Shown here piece after piece: positions 1-11,166 of a DNA stretch of 64,000 nt. Source of the DNA: Lachancea kluyveri NRRL Y-12651. Its lineage: Eukaryota > Ascomycota > Saccharomycetes > Saccharomycetales > Saccharomycetaceae. Position 1 is the stretch's first letter. Every line of letters begins with the position of its first letter. The notes beneath the pieces were generated by a model. That model did not search any database. It was not told the DNA's origin and worked only from the letters and a program-made list of their open reading frames with translations. A program made the position numbers and the translations under genes. The stretch spans positions 434,001 through 498,000 of the forward strand of contig CM000690.1 in assembly GCA_000149225.2 (NCBI GenBank), written 5' to 3'.

Positions 1-942
1 ACTGGAATGCAAGTGTTGAAAAGAAAAAAGTACTCGGCTGAACAGGGCTTATTCAGAGGTATTTTTCATCTTAAACTAGCAGTATCAATACTGACGCTTG
101 CTGCGAGAAACATGTTTTTTTCAATTTTTCCACTGTACTTTAGTCTAACACTGGTCACAGAACTGCATTGTACATATCGATAAATTAGAGTTGCAAATGT
201 TAGGCAATTGGTCCAACGCTTATCAAAACTAGTATCAGTTTGTCGCTCGTAATTACTTTTTGATTTTCTTCTTTCAACCCGCAGCATACCCATTACTACT
301 TGGTAGATAAAGCCAGAGTTTACCAACCATTACTTGTAAAATTATTATTGGCGAATTTAAGTTTGTGCATTCAACAGAACATATAGTAATTGATTTTTCG
401 CATCAAAAATTGCTTGACAGTTTGAAGCGTTTTCTTTTTTCAATAATTCATCGGTAGTCATGAAATTTCAAGTCAACGACTTTTACATAAAGCAAATGGT
501 TTTAAAGTATACTGCCTATTGCAACTGTACTGTATATACATTCAAAATGCATCTTGTAAAACTTAATAGCTACTAAAGCAATCCGTCTTCAAATTTAAAA
601 GTTTAGAAAATTGATCTGCCCGATAACTTTTCGTAAAGTATACTTAGGTACTACTTATTAGTCCACATGTTTTCTTAACCATGAATTTAAACAATTGAAT
701 TTTTTTCCAGTTTTGCCATTCTATATTTTTAAAGACTATATTTCACTTTTGTGGGAATATAAGAATACTGTAGTAGGCCTTTATGCTTAGGCACTAAAAG
801 GAATCTAAAAATTATTTAATCCACATTGCAGGCTATTGTAGCGCGCCGTGGCGCACAGTAGAAATCAGAACTTTCCAACAAATTTTTCCTTAAGGGAGTG
901 ATACACTTCACAAAAGTCCAAAGCAACTAAGACATACTAAAT
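1..942. other. Intergenic region upstream of PHS1
   Basis: This is AT-rich non-coding sequence. I see no convincing gene in it. The longest open frame is an 86-codon minus-strand stretch (66-326) of low-complexity composition that resembles no protein I know. The last 150 bases must hold the PHS1 promoter. A GC-rich palindromic patch at 841-853 (gcgccgtggcgc) stands out from its surroundings. The expected upstream neighbour by S. cerevisiae order, SAP185/SAP190, is not reached. Confidence 0.6.
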
Positions 943-1593
943 ATGGCTAGAAAGATATCTCCGTTAGCCCCATTGGCATTGTATAACTTGGTTTCTGCAG
1001 CACTATGGGGTTACATCCTCTACAACGTTGCTACACTGTACCCTAAAGTTGGCCAACCTGAATTTTTTGCGAGAACTAAAAATACCACCACATATATCCA
1101 ATGTGGTGCTATTATAGAAATATTTAATTCTATGTTTGGTATTGTTCGTGCTCCGCTGTTCACTACTGTAGCTCAGGTCGCCTCGAGATTGCTGGTTGTA
1201 ATTGGTATCTTTCAATTGGTTCCCGAGGCACCAGCGGCACATAACACCGTTTACATTACACTACTAATTGCCTGGTCCATCACTGAAGTTGTGAGATACT
1301 TCTTTTATTATTGTAACCTGGTCTTAGCTTCTGGTGCTCCTAAATTATTGATTTTGCTGAGGTACAACCTGTTTTGGGTTTTATACCCAATGGGTGTCAC
1401 CAGTGAGCTACTGATTATTTACTCTTCTTTAACCTTCGCTGAGTCATCTTTTTCAGAAAACTACAAATGGTTTTTGATCGGTTGCATGCTGACTTACATC
1501 CCAGGTTTCCCAATACTCTTTACTCATATGATTTCTCAGAGAAAAAAGGTAATGAAATCTCTACGCAATGGCAATTCCAAGAAAAAAAACTGA
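943..1593 (+). CDS. PHS1: 3-hydroxyacyl-CoA dehydratase Phs1 (YJL097W ortholog)
   Basis: Phs1 removes water from 3-hydroxyacyl-CoA in the third step of the very-long-chain fatty acid elongation cycle in the ER membrane, feeding sphingolipid synthesis. The 216-residue protein is close to the usual 217 and is strongly hydrophobic, with about six membrane segments. The family's catalytic pair is present: Tyr148 in the segment LFWVLYPMG and Glu155 in VTSELL, equivalent to Tyr149 and Glu156 of the yeast enzyme. The C-terminus ends KKKN, which fits a dilysine ER-retrieval signal. The ATG at 943 gives the N-terminus typical of the family. It is followed by MRPL49 and BCK1 on the same strand, as in S. 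cerevisiae. The assignment rests on sequence and synteny together. Confidence 0.97.
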   Translation: MARKISPLAPLALYNLVSAALWGYILYNVATLYPKVGQPEFFARTKNTTTYIQCGAIIEIFNSMFGIVRAPLFTTVAQVASRLLVVIGIFQLVPEAPAAHNTVYITLLIAWSITEVVRYFFYYCNLVLASGAPKLLILLRYNLFWVLYPMGVTSELLIIYSSLTFAESSFSENYKWFLIGCMLTYIPGFPILFTHMISQRKKVMKSLRNGNSKKKN

Positions 1594-1824
1594 AATTGCC
1601 CAGTTCAGCGTAGCAAACTAAGTATTGTATATTTAGGTATCGAACATAGAGTATACTAAATTTTAAAGTTACTACTCTTTTCATCCTAATATGGGCATTT
1701 TGAGTCGATTTCGAGGGCAGGATTTTTTTCGTGGAAAGCGCTTTGAAAAATTTTCAAGATATTGAAATAGATACTGAAACCTATAGCTTTGAAGGGCAAT
1801 TGAATATTAGATCAATAGTTTAGA

Positions 1825-2295
1825 ATGCTAAGTTCGTTGGGCCAACTACTACCACGCATTGGGCTTTTCACAAAGCCTGTCAACATTTTGAAACCTATTA
1901 GGACTTTTAAGAACGCTACCGCTCTATTTTCCAACAAACTAGATTTAACACCATTAAAGCTATCAAACGAACTATACGCCGTTTTCAGAATACACAATCG
2001 ACCATACCTGGTTACAAAGGGTGATAAAGTCATTTTACCATTCAAGTTGAAGCAAGCCGATGTAGGTGATGTGCTTAGATTAACTGACGTTACTACCATT
2101 GGCTCCCGCAATTATAAAGTTGTGGACTACCCTCTAGATGAATCGCTCTACACCATTAAAGCTACCATCTTGGAAAAGACCAAGCGTCCAATGAGGATCA
2201 GAGAGGTGACTAAGAGAAGAAATAGAAAGGTTCGCCATGCTAAGAATAAGGGTGATTTGACTGTTTTGCGGATCTCTGAGTTAAAGTTGAACTGA
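1825..2295 (+). CDS. MRPL49: Mitochondrial large-subunit ribosomal protein bL21m (YJL096W ortholog)
   Basis: This is a structural protein of the mitochondrial ribosome large subunit, of the bacterial L21 family. The 156 residues match the roughly 160 expected. Residues 1-30 are poor in acidic residues and rich in Arg, Lys, Leu and Ser, consistent with a mitochondrial presequence. Residues about 48-156 form the L21 domain, seen in the stretch [21 protein letters not shown], and a basic run with [14 protein letters not shown] follows near the C-terminus, as expected for rRNA contacts. It lies 231 bases downstream of PHS1 on the same strand, the conserved order. Confidence 0.95.
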   Translation: MLSSLGQLLPRIGLFTKPVNILKPIRTFKNATALFSNKLDLTPLKLSNELYAVFRIHNRPYLVTKGDKVILPFKLKQADVGDVLRLTDVTTIGSRNYKVVDYPLDESLYTIKATILEKTKRPMRIREVTKRRNRKVRHAKNKGDLTVLRISELKLN

Positions 2296-2931
2296 TACTG
2301 TTGACAGTGAGGAGTAACGTATCGCGCTTCATCGTATAGTCATGTAGAAACAAACTTGTATATAAGCAATTGAAGGATGAAACCATCATCAACTGTACTT
2401 TCTGATTCCTGGTGCTAATCTTTGGTAGAAGGGATCAACTATTGGTTGAGTGAAAAGAACTGTAGATCTTTTAAGTTTTATAGAGCTATCATGCGCTTTA
2501 AAGAACAAAGGCATGCTTGGAATTCAGAAAGCTTGTATCAACACTCAGATACGACAAAAAACGAATGGCCTCCAACGTTACAGGATGCCATTTTGTATAG
2601 AAAATAACAGTGATAAAAGTCTATTCTAGATGTTTTTACTCCACAAATCTGCGCACAGGTAAAACTGTTGAGGCTCTATTTATTGGAATAGCTTAAACGG
2701 ACAAAGGAGCAATCGACATATTTACTTGTAAGGCCAAATGTCAATGTTTGCCCATCACTATAATTCCTTTATTCTATATAATGGTTTCCCTCTCTTCGAA
2801 CCACGCGAGAAGCAACATGTGGAGTTTTCTTTTTTGGAAACTTCACAAAAACTAACCAAACTTATCAAATCAAGCGTCAGATGACTAATACCAAAACGCC
2901 AGTTTAGCTAACGAATAGAACTTGAAAACCA
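2296..2931. other. MRPL49-BCK1 intergenic region
   Basis: The region holds the 3' end of MRPL49 and the promoter of BCK1. A 61-codon open frame at 2422-2607 begins with TTG and resembles nothing known, so I do not call it a gene. I see no RNA gene or repeat. The last 130 bases are A-rich, as is usual for a yeast 5' leader. Confidence 0.6.
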
Positions 2932-5900
2932 ATGGCATTTCTCAAGAAGAAGATAGCAGGTGTCGGAGTGTCATCTCATTCAAGGTCCAGCTCTACTTCT
3001 TCAACACGGCTACAGCCTTCCGTCTCAGCTACACCTAGTAAATCATCGGTAAAACCGCCCGCACTGCCGCCAAAAATTCCCCTGAAAGGAAACCCTAGCG
3101 TGCAGAATCCTAATTGTGAAAGTGTTGAACTGTCTTCTTCAATACCTGATACCTCTTTTGACAACAGGCAGTCTCGGGACGATGATAATAGCTTCAGTTT
3201 CCAAGAAGGGGTCTCACTACAATATACGCCACTAGGATCACAACAGAGTTCTAACGATTCTCCTTCACCTGTTATAAAACTAAGCGATGAAGTACAAAAT
3301 ATAACGACACAACATAAAATTTCTGGCAGTAATGAATGCACAGAATCGAGGAAGTCATCAAATGGCAGTACAAGCTCTTTGGCTCTTGATAAACTTTTGT
3401 TCTCCTGGGACGTCACAGACCCCGAAGAATGGACCATGAAAAGAGTCGTATCATGGTTCCACTTTAATGACTTTAACGAAGCGTGGATTTCTTTCTTCTC
3501 AAAATACCAGATTTATGGTAATAAGTTTTTAAAGTTGTTGGCATATGACAATTTTGTGAGGTACGAGAAATTTTTGCCACAAACTAAGAGCTCATGTTAT
3601 AGCAGATTCCAGTATCTGCTAAAACTAACGTTAGAAAAAAATGTGATAAGTGGACATATTCAACACCAAAGTAATAAGTCTAGTGGCTTAAGATGTTCCA
3701 GCGATTCAGTGAAATTGAAAAGTAGACAGAGCTATCAGAGCGTTGATACCAGTCATTCTAGGTCAACATCTGAATCAATGCTATCTCATAAAAAGACCAA
3801 TCTGGATATTACAGATGACAAACCACCTCCACCAAACACACAACAAAAAACGAAAAGCGCTAGTGCTCTATACAGAAGGAGCTTTATATCTTTAAGGGGA
3901 TCCTCCAGTGGTGGTAATAACGACTCTGCATCAAACATTAAAATCAAAATACCGGCCCCACCACCAGTAACTACGGAAAGCTCATCTCAGCCTTACCCAG
4001 TAAATAGCAGATCATCTGCCTCACCATTGTCTCCTAACTCTTCACACACGTACACTGGTATTTTCAGAAGACAACATAAAACCAGTTCTTCAGAGTCCTC
4101 GATTTTCAACTCATTATTTGGTGGTAATAACAATAGCATTGAAGAAACAGCATTGCAGGGGAAATCTTCGTCAGCTCGTAGCCTATCTTCCGAGAATTTA
4201 AGTAAGCGGAAATCAAGTTATGAACCCTCCTCTTCACCTTTGAAACAGTCACCGGTTACTGAAGATAAGTCAAAAATTTGGGATAAGTTAAAGCGTAAAA
4301 GTGTTGGAGACGGCTTAAGCCCATGCTCTAGTAAGCCTTCCAGTGAAGTGAAGATGGCTAAAGACGCAAAACTTGAGCCAATTAAGGATACTGACAAGAG
4401 TTTTGATTGGAAGAAATTCATGCTGGACAAGAAGTATTTCCCACTCAACAAAACTTCGGAAACGGATAGGTTTATTTTGGTAACTAAAGATAACAGGTCA
4501 TTTATTCCTTTAAACGTCAGCATGGTCAATAATCTGACTGAATTGAAAGAATGCATGGCCTTGACTTTGGGAATCTCACACAAAAATTTTACAATCCATC
4601 TCACAGACTATGGTTGCGAAATTGGCTGCGCTATTCCAAATGAGATACTGGAGACTCTACGGTTGAGTCTATTTCTTAACGTACCTAATAAATTTTATGT
4701 TAGGGACCAGACTAGAATACAATTAAGGCCAAGAGCTGATACCGTGCCTACTGAAAACACTAACAACTTAACCTCCATTAGGAGCAAGGGTTCTATAAAA
4801 TCTGCTGCTAGTAGCATCATCAGCTCCAATGATGATGTGTCAACTTTTAATTCTTCGTCAGATATCACCTCTATTGACGATCAAGGCAATAACTCTGGTA
4901 GGAGAATTTATCCACAGACGCCCATATACTATTACAGCAATGGGAGTACAACTACAACCAATGGAAATGAGGTTGATTACTGGAATTTTAAAGACGCGAT
5001 TCAAGAGGAGCACCAACCAGTCAAACTTCCAAAGATGAGAACAAATTCAAACACCAGATTGCGTGCTGTCTCAGAAGTTATTCCGGTCACATCAAGCAGC
5101 TTTGAGGATAGAGGATCTTTCAAAGTGATTAGAAAAGATGATAATAACGAAATAGATTTCAACAAGAGACGTGAATCACCTTACGCAAAATCCGAACTTG
5201 CTCCTAAACGAGAAGCTCCAAGGCCACCAATCAGCTCTCAAGCATTTTTGAACTCGACTGCATCTCTCACTAGTAATTCTAGTTTAAAGCAAGCACAAAG
5301 TTCTCCCCCCAGGCTTCAAAGAAAAAGAACTGGCATTCATGCAAGAAGAAAGTCTCGTCCGCCACCACCGGTGTCAAATACATCATTTTCCTCCGTTGAA
5401 ACACTCCCAGGCACTTTTAACAACTCGAAACGCCCAAGTAATGGATCTTCTGAATCTGTCGTTCATTCATATACACCGGGATCCAGTCAGGTTTTGGTCC
5501 CACAACCTTATAAAGGAGCCAGGGACGCTACTAAAACGAAAAAGAGTGGTGATGACAACTCTGATGGGGTTTCTAACCCTGTTTCAACGTATATCAATCA
5601 CCAAAGGATGAACAGATCAAACTCTATTGTTTCTACTACAGGCTCCATGTTTCAATCTCCACCCAGACTAATGAAAAGAGCAAGCTCAAGAAGAGTTGTA
5701 TCTTCGGCATCTGCGGCTGATGTGTTTATTGAAAATGAGGTATCATTTGCAAACGCACCTGAGCTATCTGAATCTGAAGGGGGCGATACTTCTAGTGATT
5801 CATCTGGTGACATAATCTGGTCGACAAATAAGAAGAAAGAAATGAAAGAACAAGGTAATGATGTGCCAGGATTTAGCTTTACTGCAGAGGACAACAACAG

Positions 5901-7356
5901 TGATAACGAAACAATCATTGGCTCGCGTGAAGCAGGCGAGGAGCTTCTACCTGAGGACCAGGAAAAAGGCAACCTTGATAAAAAAATGACACTAAGACCT
6001 TCTCCTGAAGTTGTTTATCAAAATTTGGAAAAGTTTTTCCCTGGTACAGACTTGGATAAACCAATTGTTGAAGGAACTACACCTCCCCCATCACCTAAAT
6101 CATTGGACCCGAAAATGTCTGGTTTACAGCTAGAATCCAAATGTGAGTCCAATACGACTTCCCCCATAACCTCTAGGACAGGCACACCTGCGGCAATGGT
6201 TGCCTCGGGAGGTGATACATCTCAAGAAATACTGAAGCCGACTTCTAAATCTCTAAAACCACCAAGAAGAACAAAAACCATAAGAATTATTGCTCGTGAA
6301 GCCAGTGAGGCAAGGAAAGATTCAAAGTCGAAGAAGCTAAAGAGAAAGAATACCAAGATGTGGGGTACTAGAGTTGTTGAAGTTACGGATAAAGGAATGG
6401 TTTCTATCGACAAATCTAAAAATTCTAGAGGTGAATATAAGGAATTTGCATGGATCAAGGGTGAGATGATCGGCAAAGGTTCTTTTGGCGCGGTTTACTT
6501 GGGTTTGAATGTTACCACTGGTGAAATGATGGCTGTCAAACAAGTCGAGGTTCCCAAATTCGGCTCCCAAGATGAAGCTACTATAAGTGTTGTTGAAGCG
6601 CTTAGATCTGAGGTTTCTACTTTGAAAAACTTAGACCATTTGAATATTGTTCAGTACTTGGGCTTTGAGAACAAGAATAGCATATACAGCTTATTTTTGG
6701 AATACGTTGCTGGTGGTTCTGTTGGTTCCCTAATTAGATTATATGGTAGATTTGACGAAAGCCTAATCAGATTTTTGACTGTTCAAGTGTTAAGAGGATT
6801 GTCTTATTTGCACTCGCGCGGTATACTTCATAGAGATATGAAAGCAGACAATCTTTTACTAGACCTTGACGGTGTCTGTAAAATTAGTGACTTTGGTATT
6901 TCCAGGAAGTCTAATGACATATACTGTAATTCTGATATGACAATGAGAGGAACGGTATTTTGGATGGCTCCCGAGATGGTTGACACCAAACAAGGATATA
7001 GCGCAAAAGTTGACATTTGGTCATTGGGTTGCGTGGTTTTAGAGATGTTTGCTGGAAAAAGACCGTGGTCCAATTTGGAGGTAGTTGCTGCAATGTTTAA
7101 AATTGGAAAATCAAAAACTGCACCACCAATTCCGGAAGATACGCTGCCTTTAATATCTAAAGAAGGCCGAGAATTCTTGGATGCGTGCTTTGAAATTGAC
7201 CCTGAAAGGAGACCTACAGCGGACACTTTGCTACGCCACCGCTTTTGCGAGGTTGAAAAATCTTTCGATTTCAAAAAGACGCAAGTGGCAGACTTTATAA
7301 AATCCAACGATAAATTAAACTATAGTAAGTTGAGAGTTGGATCTCAAGACATTTAG
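2932..7356 (+). CDS. BCK1: MAPKKK Bck1 of the cell-wall integrity pathway (YJL095W ortholog)
   Basis: Bck1 is activated by Pkc1 and phosphorylates the MAPKKs Mkk1/Mkk2, which activate Slt2 after cell-wall stress. The protein has 1474 residues against 1478 in S. cerevisiae. A SAM-like domain lies near 164-235 (EEWTMKRVVSWF onward). A long Ser/Pro/Asn-rich linker follows, broken by a conserved block around 490-600. The C-terminal kinase domain spans about 1170-1448, with glycine loop GKGSFGAVYLG, ATP lysine K1203 in MAVKQVEV, catalytic HRDMKADN with D1302, DFGIS with D1320, and GTVFWMAPE at the activation loop. All catalytic residues are intact. The low-complexity linker has diverged, whereas the kinase is nearly identical to the S. 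cerevisiae one. Confidence 0.98.
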   Translation: MAFLKKKIAGVGVSSHSRSSSTSSTRLQPSVSATPSKSSVKPPALPPKIPLKGNPSVQNPNCESVELSSSIPDTSFDNRQSRDDDNSFSFQEGVSLQYTPLGSQQSSNDSPSPVIKLSDEVQNITTQHKISGSNECTESRKSSNGSTSSLALDKLLFSWDVTDPEEWTMKRVVSWFHFNDFNEAWISFFSKYQIYGNKFLKLLAYDNFVRYEKFLPQTKSSCYSRFQYLLKLTLEKNVISGHIQHQSNKSSGLRCSSDSVKLKSRQSYQSVDTSHSRSTSESMLSHKKTNLDITDDKPPPPNTQQKTKSASALYRRSFISLRGSSSGGNNDSASNIKIKIPAPPPVTTESSSQPYPVNSRSSASPLSPNSSHTYTGIFRRQHKTSSSESSIFNSLFGGNNNSIEETALQGKSSSARSLSSENLSKRKSSYEPSSSPLKQSPVTEDKSKIWDKLKRKSVGDGLSPCSSKPSSEVKMAKDAKLEPIKDTDKSFDWKKFMLDKKYFPLNKTSETDRFILVTKDNRSFIPLNVSMVNNLTELKECMALTLGISHKNFTIHLTDYGCEIGCAIPNEILETLRLSLFLNVPNKFYVRDQTRIQLRPRADTVPTENTNNLTSIRSKGSIKSAASSIISSNDDVSTFNSSSDITSIDDQGNNSGRRIYPQTPIYYYSNGSTTTTNGNEVDYWNFKDAIQEEHQPVKLPKMRTNSNTRLRAVSEVIPVTSSSFEDRGSFKVIRKDDNNEIDFNKRRESPYAKSELAPKREAPRPPISSQAFLNSTASLTSNSSLKQAQSSPPRLQRKRTGIHARRKSRPPPPVSNTSFSSVETLPGTFNNSKRPSNGSSESVVHSYTPGSSQVLVPQPYKGARDATKTKKSGDDNSDGVSNPVSTYINHQRMNRSNSIVSTTGSMFQSPPRLMKRASSRRVVSSASAADVFIENEVSFANAPELSESEGGDTSSDSSGDIIWSTNKKKEMKEQGNDVPGFSFTAEDNNSDNETIIGSREAGEELLPEDQEKGNLDKKMTLRPSPEVVYQNLEKFFPGTDLDKPIVEGTTPPPSPKSLDPKMSGLQLESKCESNTTSPITSRTGTPAAMVASGGDTSQEILKPTSKSLKPPRRTKTIRIIAREASEARKDSKSKKLKRKNTKMWGTRVVEVTDKGMVSIDKSKNSRGEYKEFAWIKGEMIGKGSFGAVYLGLNVTTGEMMAVKQVEVPKFGSQDEATISVVEALRSEVSTLKNLDHLNIVQYLGFENKNSIYSLFLEYVAGGSVGSLIRLYGRFDESLIRFLTVQVLRGLSYLHSRGILHRDMKADNLLLDLDGVCKISDFGISRKSNDIYCNSDMTMRGTVFWMAPEMVDTKQGYSAKVDIWSLGCVVLEMFAGKRPWSNLEVVAAMFKIGKSKTAPPIPEDTLPLISKEGREFLDACFEIDPERRPTADTLLRHRFCEVEKSFDFKKTQVADFIKSNDKLNYSKLRVGSQDI

Positions 7357-7864
7357 ATGAAAACTTGAACAATCTCTTTCTTCTAACTCCTCGAGTAAAC
7401 CTCTTCGAAGCTTAAAAACACTAGTCTACAGATTATTGCTACCAGTATGAAACTTTAATAGCATTCGAATTTGGTTGTTATAGTGAATTTAAATAAACAG
7501 AAAGAAAAGTAAATTGATACAAACGGAGCGATTTACTTTTCCGGTACTCGCGATTCTTCAATGCCGTCTCTGAAAAACGTGTTGGCTTTCTTTACCTATA
7601 TCTCAAATAGCTTGGTATTTTTAAGTGATAATTTAAGACATACCAAAAATAAAAACTGCCAAGATCGATAAGCTCATTATTATGACAAATTACGTATTGA
7701 ATAATTGACGAATTAAGTTTTTGATATATAAACTAGACTATCGAGTAACTTTTAGAAAACAATTTCCAACACAATCGTTGCAATTAGCAAGTACACAAAT
7801 CGATAACGTATCTAATTTACATATTTCTAGGAGTTTACGACAACGTTATTCAACGCCATTCATG
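7357..7864. other. Convergent BCK1/KHA1 3' region
   Basis: This is AT-rich sequence between two converging genes and should hold both 3' UTRs and polyadenylation signals. I see no gene in it. The 66-codon frame at 7721-7921 overlaps the KHA1 end and looks like chance. Confidence 0.6.
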
Positions 7865-10498
7865 TTAAGAGTCAAATGTTTTTCGAACGGGCTTTTTTGC
7901 AGTGTAATGATGACAAATTAATACGTTAAACCTCTTATTGAACGCATTCAAGATGACAGATTTAACTTCATTTCCAAACACTTCACCTTCGGAAAACGAT
8001 TGCTCAGCGACAAAAAAAAGACTTTCGTCCAAATCTTCCAACTGATCAGAAGAAAGACCTTTTTCTAAAACGTTTTCAATGAACGACGTTTGAGAAATTT
8101 CGTCTTCGCTCTTGGCAAAAGTTTGCTTCGAGTCGATATTGATAACAGAAATACGGCTGTTGATGAACCAGCTTTCGTTTCCAAAGCTTTCATAAAATTT
8201 CTGGTGAAATTCAGCGTTCTTATGATTAACAAACACCGTAAAATCAACAGTAGCAAGGCTTTTCTTTGAAGTATTGTGACAAGTCAATAGCATCAAGTGC
8301 AAAGCCAAATAATCCGAAGAGCTCAAGTTTGGATTCGGTAACAATAGGTAAAAGTGTCTTCTTCTTAGCTTATTTCTTTCCAATTTATTGCGGGAGTTAT
8401 ACACCAAAACAGCAGAGTTTACCTTTATGGAAGAAGCCAAAGAGTCGAAGAAATTAGTTGGAAGTTCATTTGCACCAAGCAGATGAGAAAAGGCTTCATT
8501 AAAATTAGAAAACCATCTCAAGCACGAGTTCGAAGATGTAGTAGTTACTTCATCGACAGCACCCTTGACAGGTACTAGCATCAAATCAGAATTAGCAGTA
8601 CGAATAGACGCAATATTCATGGCCTTTTCTCTCATGGTGGAGAAAATTATTTCGCTGGAAAATGGAACATGATTCAAATCACAAAAAATGTTAAAAATCT
8701 TAAGTAAAGAGTCATTAGCAGAATCCACATGAAGATGGTCTTCATTGTATAGTGTTGAGCTTTGAATTAAATCAGCGGTGCGTTGAGTCAACGGTTGTAA
8801 GTGTACTGCCTTTAAAGGAATAACATATTCAAACGCAGAAGTTTCTAGATCGCTTGCCTTTAGAGTATGGCTGTCATCATTGGTCCAAGCACTTGATATT
8901 CTCCCCAGTTTGGATCTTGCTTTTACACGCATCCCGCTATTTCTTATCTTGCTATGAGAAGGACTTTCGGTGTTTTCGGTAACAGAGCCATAAACCATGT
9001 AGTTTAACAAGGACAAAGAACTGGAAATAGAATCAGTGTTGTCTAAGATATTTACGAGCTGGGTGATTTGGAAGCATTTGATGTCTTCTATTGACGATAG
9101 AGTGTCATCCTCAAAGTCATCTTCTATGGATATAGAGGTATTACTATCGACAGGCGTATCATCCCAAGGTTTTTCTTCATTCAAGTACCTGCTCACCTTT
9201 TCCCTGTATGAATCTGGGTATTCCCAGATTGTCAAGGGGGTGGTAATGAAAGTAGAAACCAACGCCATTAGTATGAACATTGCGTAAATTTTCTTGGAAA
9301 TAATACCTGCATTTAGACCGGTGGTTAACACAACAATTTCGACAATCCCTTTACATGACATTAGAATACCAACTGCAAACGATTCTCTCCAAAATAAACC
9401 GTTAAGTTTTGACATCAGAGCGCCAGCAACTATCTTAGTTGAAACAGCAATTGCAATACTAGCAATAGTGTAGCCCCAATCCTTACCTTCATTTAGTAAA
9501 GTCAAATCGACATTCAAGCCAGCAACAGCGAAATAAATTGGAATCAAAACAATGTTTGGAATGTCCTCCATTCTTTCAGTCAACTTCACAACGTAGTTGT
9601 TATCTCTCGGTACCACCAAACCTGCGATAAAAGCACCGAAAATGGGGTGGACACCAATAATATCAGTGAAGTAAGCAGAAATAAACATTAGGACCAAAAT
9701 AAACATCGTAGCCACAGGAGAAGGTTTACTTCTTTCCAATTCATTGAATCTAATCAACAGCCATCTCAGGATATGTTTAACAGGGTAAACAAACATAAAA
9801 AACCAGCCCACAGTACAAAGCAAAATATAAACCGTGTTAACAGGGCTGGATTGAGAGTTTGACAAAATAACGCTCAAGGCTAGCAAAGCCCAGCCAATAA
9901 CATCGTTTGTAATACCTGAAGCCAATACGACAACACCAACACGGTCTCTGATGAGTCTCAATTCGGTTAAAATACGGCACAAAACAGGAAATGCGGTGAC
10001 AGACAAAGAGACCGCAATAAAAACCATGAATACGGAGAAGTCGACGTTTACAGCATCGACACCTTTGACATAGGTGTTGTACAACGGAATTGAAAATAAG
10101 CAGCCAAACCCGAACGGAACAGCTAAACTTGCTAGCCCGATAGATAAAGCTGTTTTGATGTGTTTCTTGATAAATGGGATATCGACCTCAAGCCCTAAGA
10201 AAAACATGAAAAGAATAATGCCTAAGTTAGACGCCAAACTTAAACCAGGGACCGATTCCTTAGGAAAGACGGTATTCGAGTAGTTGGGAATCTGTCCCAA
10301 AACAGTAGGACCCAATATAACACCAGAGATAACTTCTGAGATAACCTTGGGCTGCCTTATCTTAGAAAATGGTATGTTAACCAAGTTGCACGTCAGTAAG
10401 ATTAAACATGTTTGAAACAAAAAAAGTGTGATAGGAGACCCCGAATTATAATGAAACGGGTTCATCCCAGAGATAACACCACCAACGGAGCCAGCCAT
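7865..10498 (-). CDS. KHA1: Putative K+/H+ antiporter Kha1 (YJL094C ortholog)
   Basis: Kha1 is a monovalent cation/proton antiporter of the CPA2 family, linked in yeast to intracellular pH and K+ balance, probably in Golgi-type membranes. I start it at the ATG at 10498 (MAGSVGGVISG); the frame stays open upstream but only from a TTG. This gives 877 residues, close to the S. cerevisiae 873. The N-terminal half (about 20-430) holds the exchanger domain with around 12 membrane segments, including the motif GVILGPTVLGQIP, a GVHPIFGAFIAGLVVPR segment, and SCKGIVEIVVLTTGLNAG. The C-terminal half is hydrophilic with scattered acidic stretches. It is followed by TOK1 on the same strand, so two K+ transport genes are neighbours here as in S. 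cerevisiae. Confidence 0.96.
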   Translation of the reverse strand: MAGSVGGVISGMNPFHYNSGSPITLFLFQTCLILLTCNLVNIPFSKIRQPKVISEVISGVILGPTVLGQIPNYSNTVFPKESVPGLSLASNLGIILFMFFLGLEVDIPFIKKHIKTALSIGLASLAVPFGFGCLFSIPLYNTYVKGVDAVNVDFSVFMVFIAVSLSVTAFPVLCRILTELRLIRDRVGVVVLASGITNDVIGWALLALSVILSNSQSSPVNTVYILLCTVGWFFMFVYPVKHILRWLLIRFNELERSKPSPVATMFILVLMFISAYFTDIIGVHPIFGAFIAGLVVPRDNNYVVKLTERMEDIPNIVLIPIYFAVAGLNVDLTLLNEGKDWGYTIASIAIAVSTKIVAGALMSKLNGLFWRESFAVGILMSCKGIVEIVVLTTGLNAGIISKKIYAMFILMALVSTFITTPLTIWEYPDSYREKVSRYLNEEKPWDDTPVDSNTSISIEDDFEDDTLSSIEDIKCFQITQLVNILDNTDSISSSLSLLNYMVYGSVTENTESPSHSKIRNSGMRVKARSKLGRISSAWTNDDSHTLKASDLETSAFEYVIPLKAVHLQPLTQRTADLIQSSTLYNEDHLHVDSANDSLLKIFNIFCDLNHVPFSSEIIFSTMREKAMNIASIRTANSDLMLVPVKGAVDEVTTTSSNSCLRWFSNFNEAFSHLLGANELPTNFFDSLASSIKVNSAVLVYNSRNKLERNKLRRRHFYLLLPNPNLSSSDYLALHLMLLTCHNTSKKSLATVDFTVFVNHKNAEFHQKFYESFGNESWFINSRISVINIDSKQTFAKSEDEISQTSFIENVLEKGLSSDQLEDLDESLFFVAEQSFSEGEVFGNEVKSVILNAFNKRFNVLICHHYTAKKPVRKTFDS

Positions 10499-11166
10499 TG
10501 AATGTGTAAATTTTCTGTTGTAGCGATGTGTTTTGTGCAAACAAGGAGATTGGCTAACAGGTGGCTGAAATATCCTTCAGGGTAGATTTTATGTTCGTAT
10601 GAAGGTATTATAATTTTCTATCAACTAGGGGCAATAGTAATGATAGTAATTACATAGGCGAGATTGATGTCTCAATGATTTCATTGGTAATTCGAAAGCT
10701 CGAAATGACAACGGCTTCCCGATGAATTACACCCCCTGTTTAACTTTAGAGATTGATAAAATTTTAGTAAACTAAACAGGAATTGTCGTCACGCCATCTA
10801 CGCAGAAATCAAAGGTTTCTCCGATGATAAGATGGTGCTGGAGTTTCTTAGTTTTGCAGTAACCTTTCCAGTGTATCGTATCTGGTAAAAAGTTTAATAT
10901 TAGTAGTGAGTTTTTATTTTTTTTACAAAGTAATTTCAAGCAATCTAAAACTCCAAGCCGGAACCGAAGTGGTAAATGAATTTCTAAAAAAACAACAAAG
11001 CCTGAATCATAGACAATCAAACATATTAGTTCTCATGGCGATTTCCTTTTGTCGAGAAAAAGAGATGTAAGGGCTGTATGTATTTTTATCCTTTTTTTTT
11101 TTGGTTTTTACCTTTAATTTTGAGTGACCAGCTTTAACTTAAGCAACTGGATAATCGCTGAGAAGC
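10499..11166. other. KHA1 promoter / TOK1 3' region
   Basis: Both flanking genes read leftward, so this region holds the TOK1 3' UTR and the KHA1 promoter. An 82-codon minus-strand frame (10772-11020) has no recognisable features and is not called. A poly-T run lies at about 11093-11102. Confidence 0.6.

Noticed and set aside
66-326. 86-codon minus-strand frame at the left edge.
   Set aside because: It is a chance-length frame with no recognisable domain and no expected gene here by synteny.
2422-2607. Small 61-codon frame between MRPL49 and BCK1.
   Set aside because: It opens with TTG, has no ATG near its start and no recognisable content.
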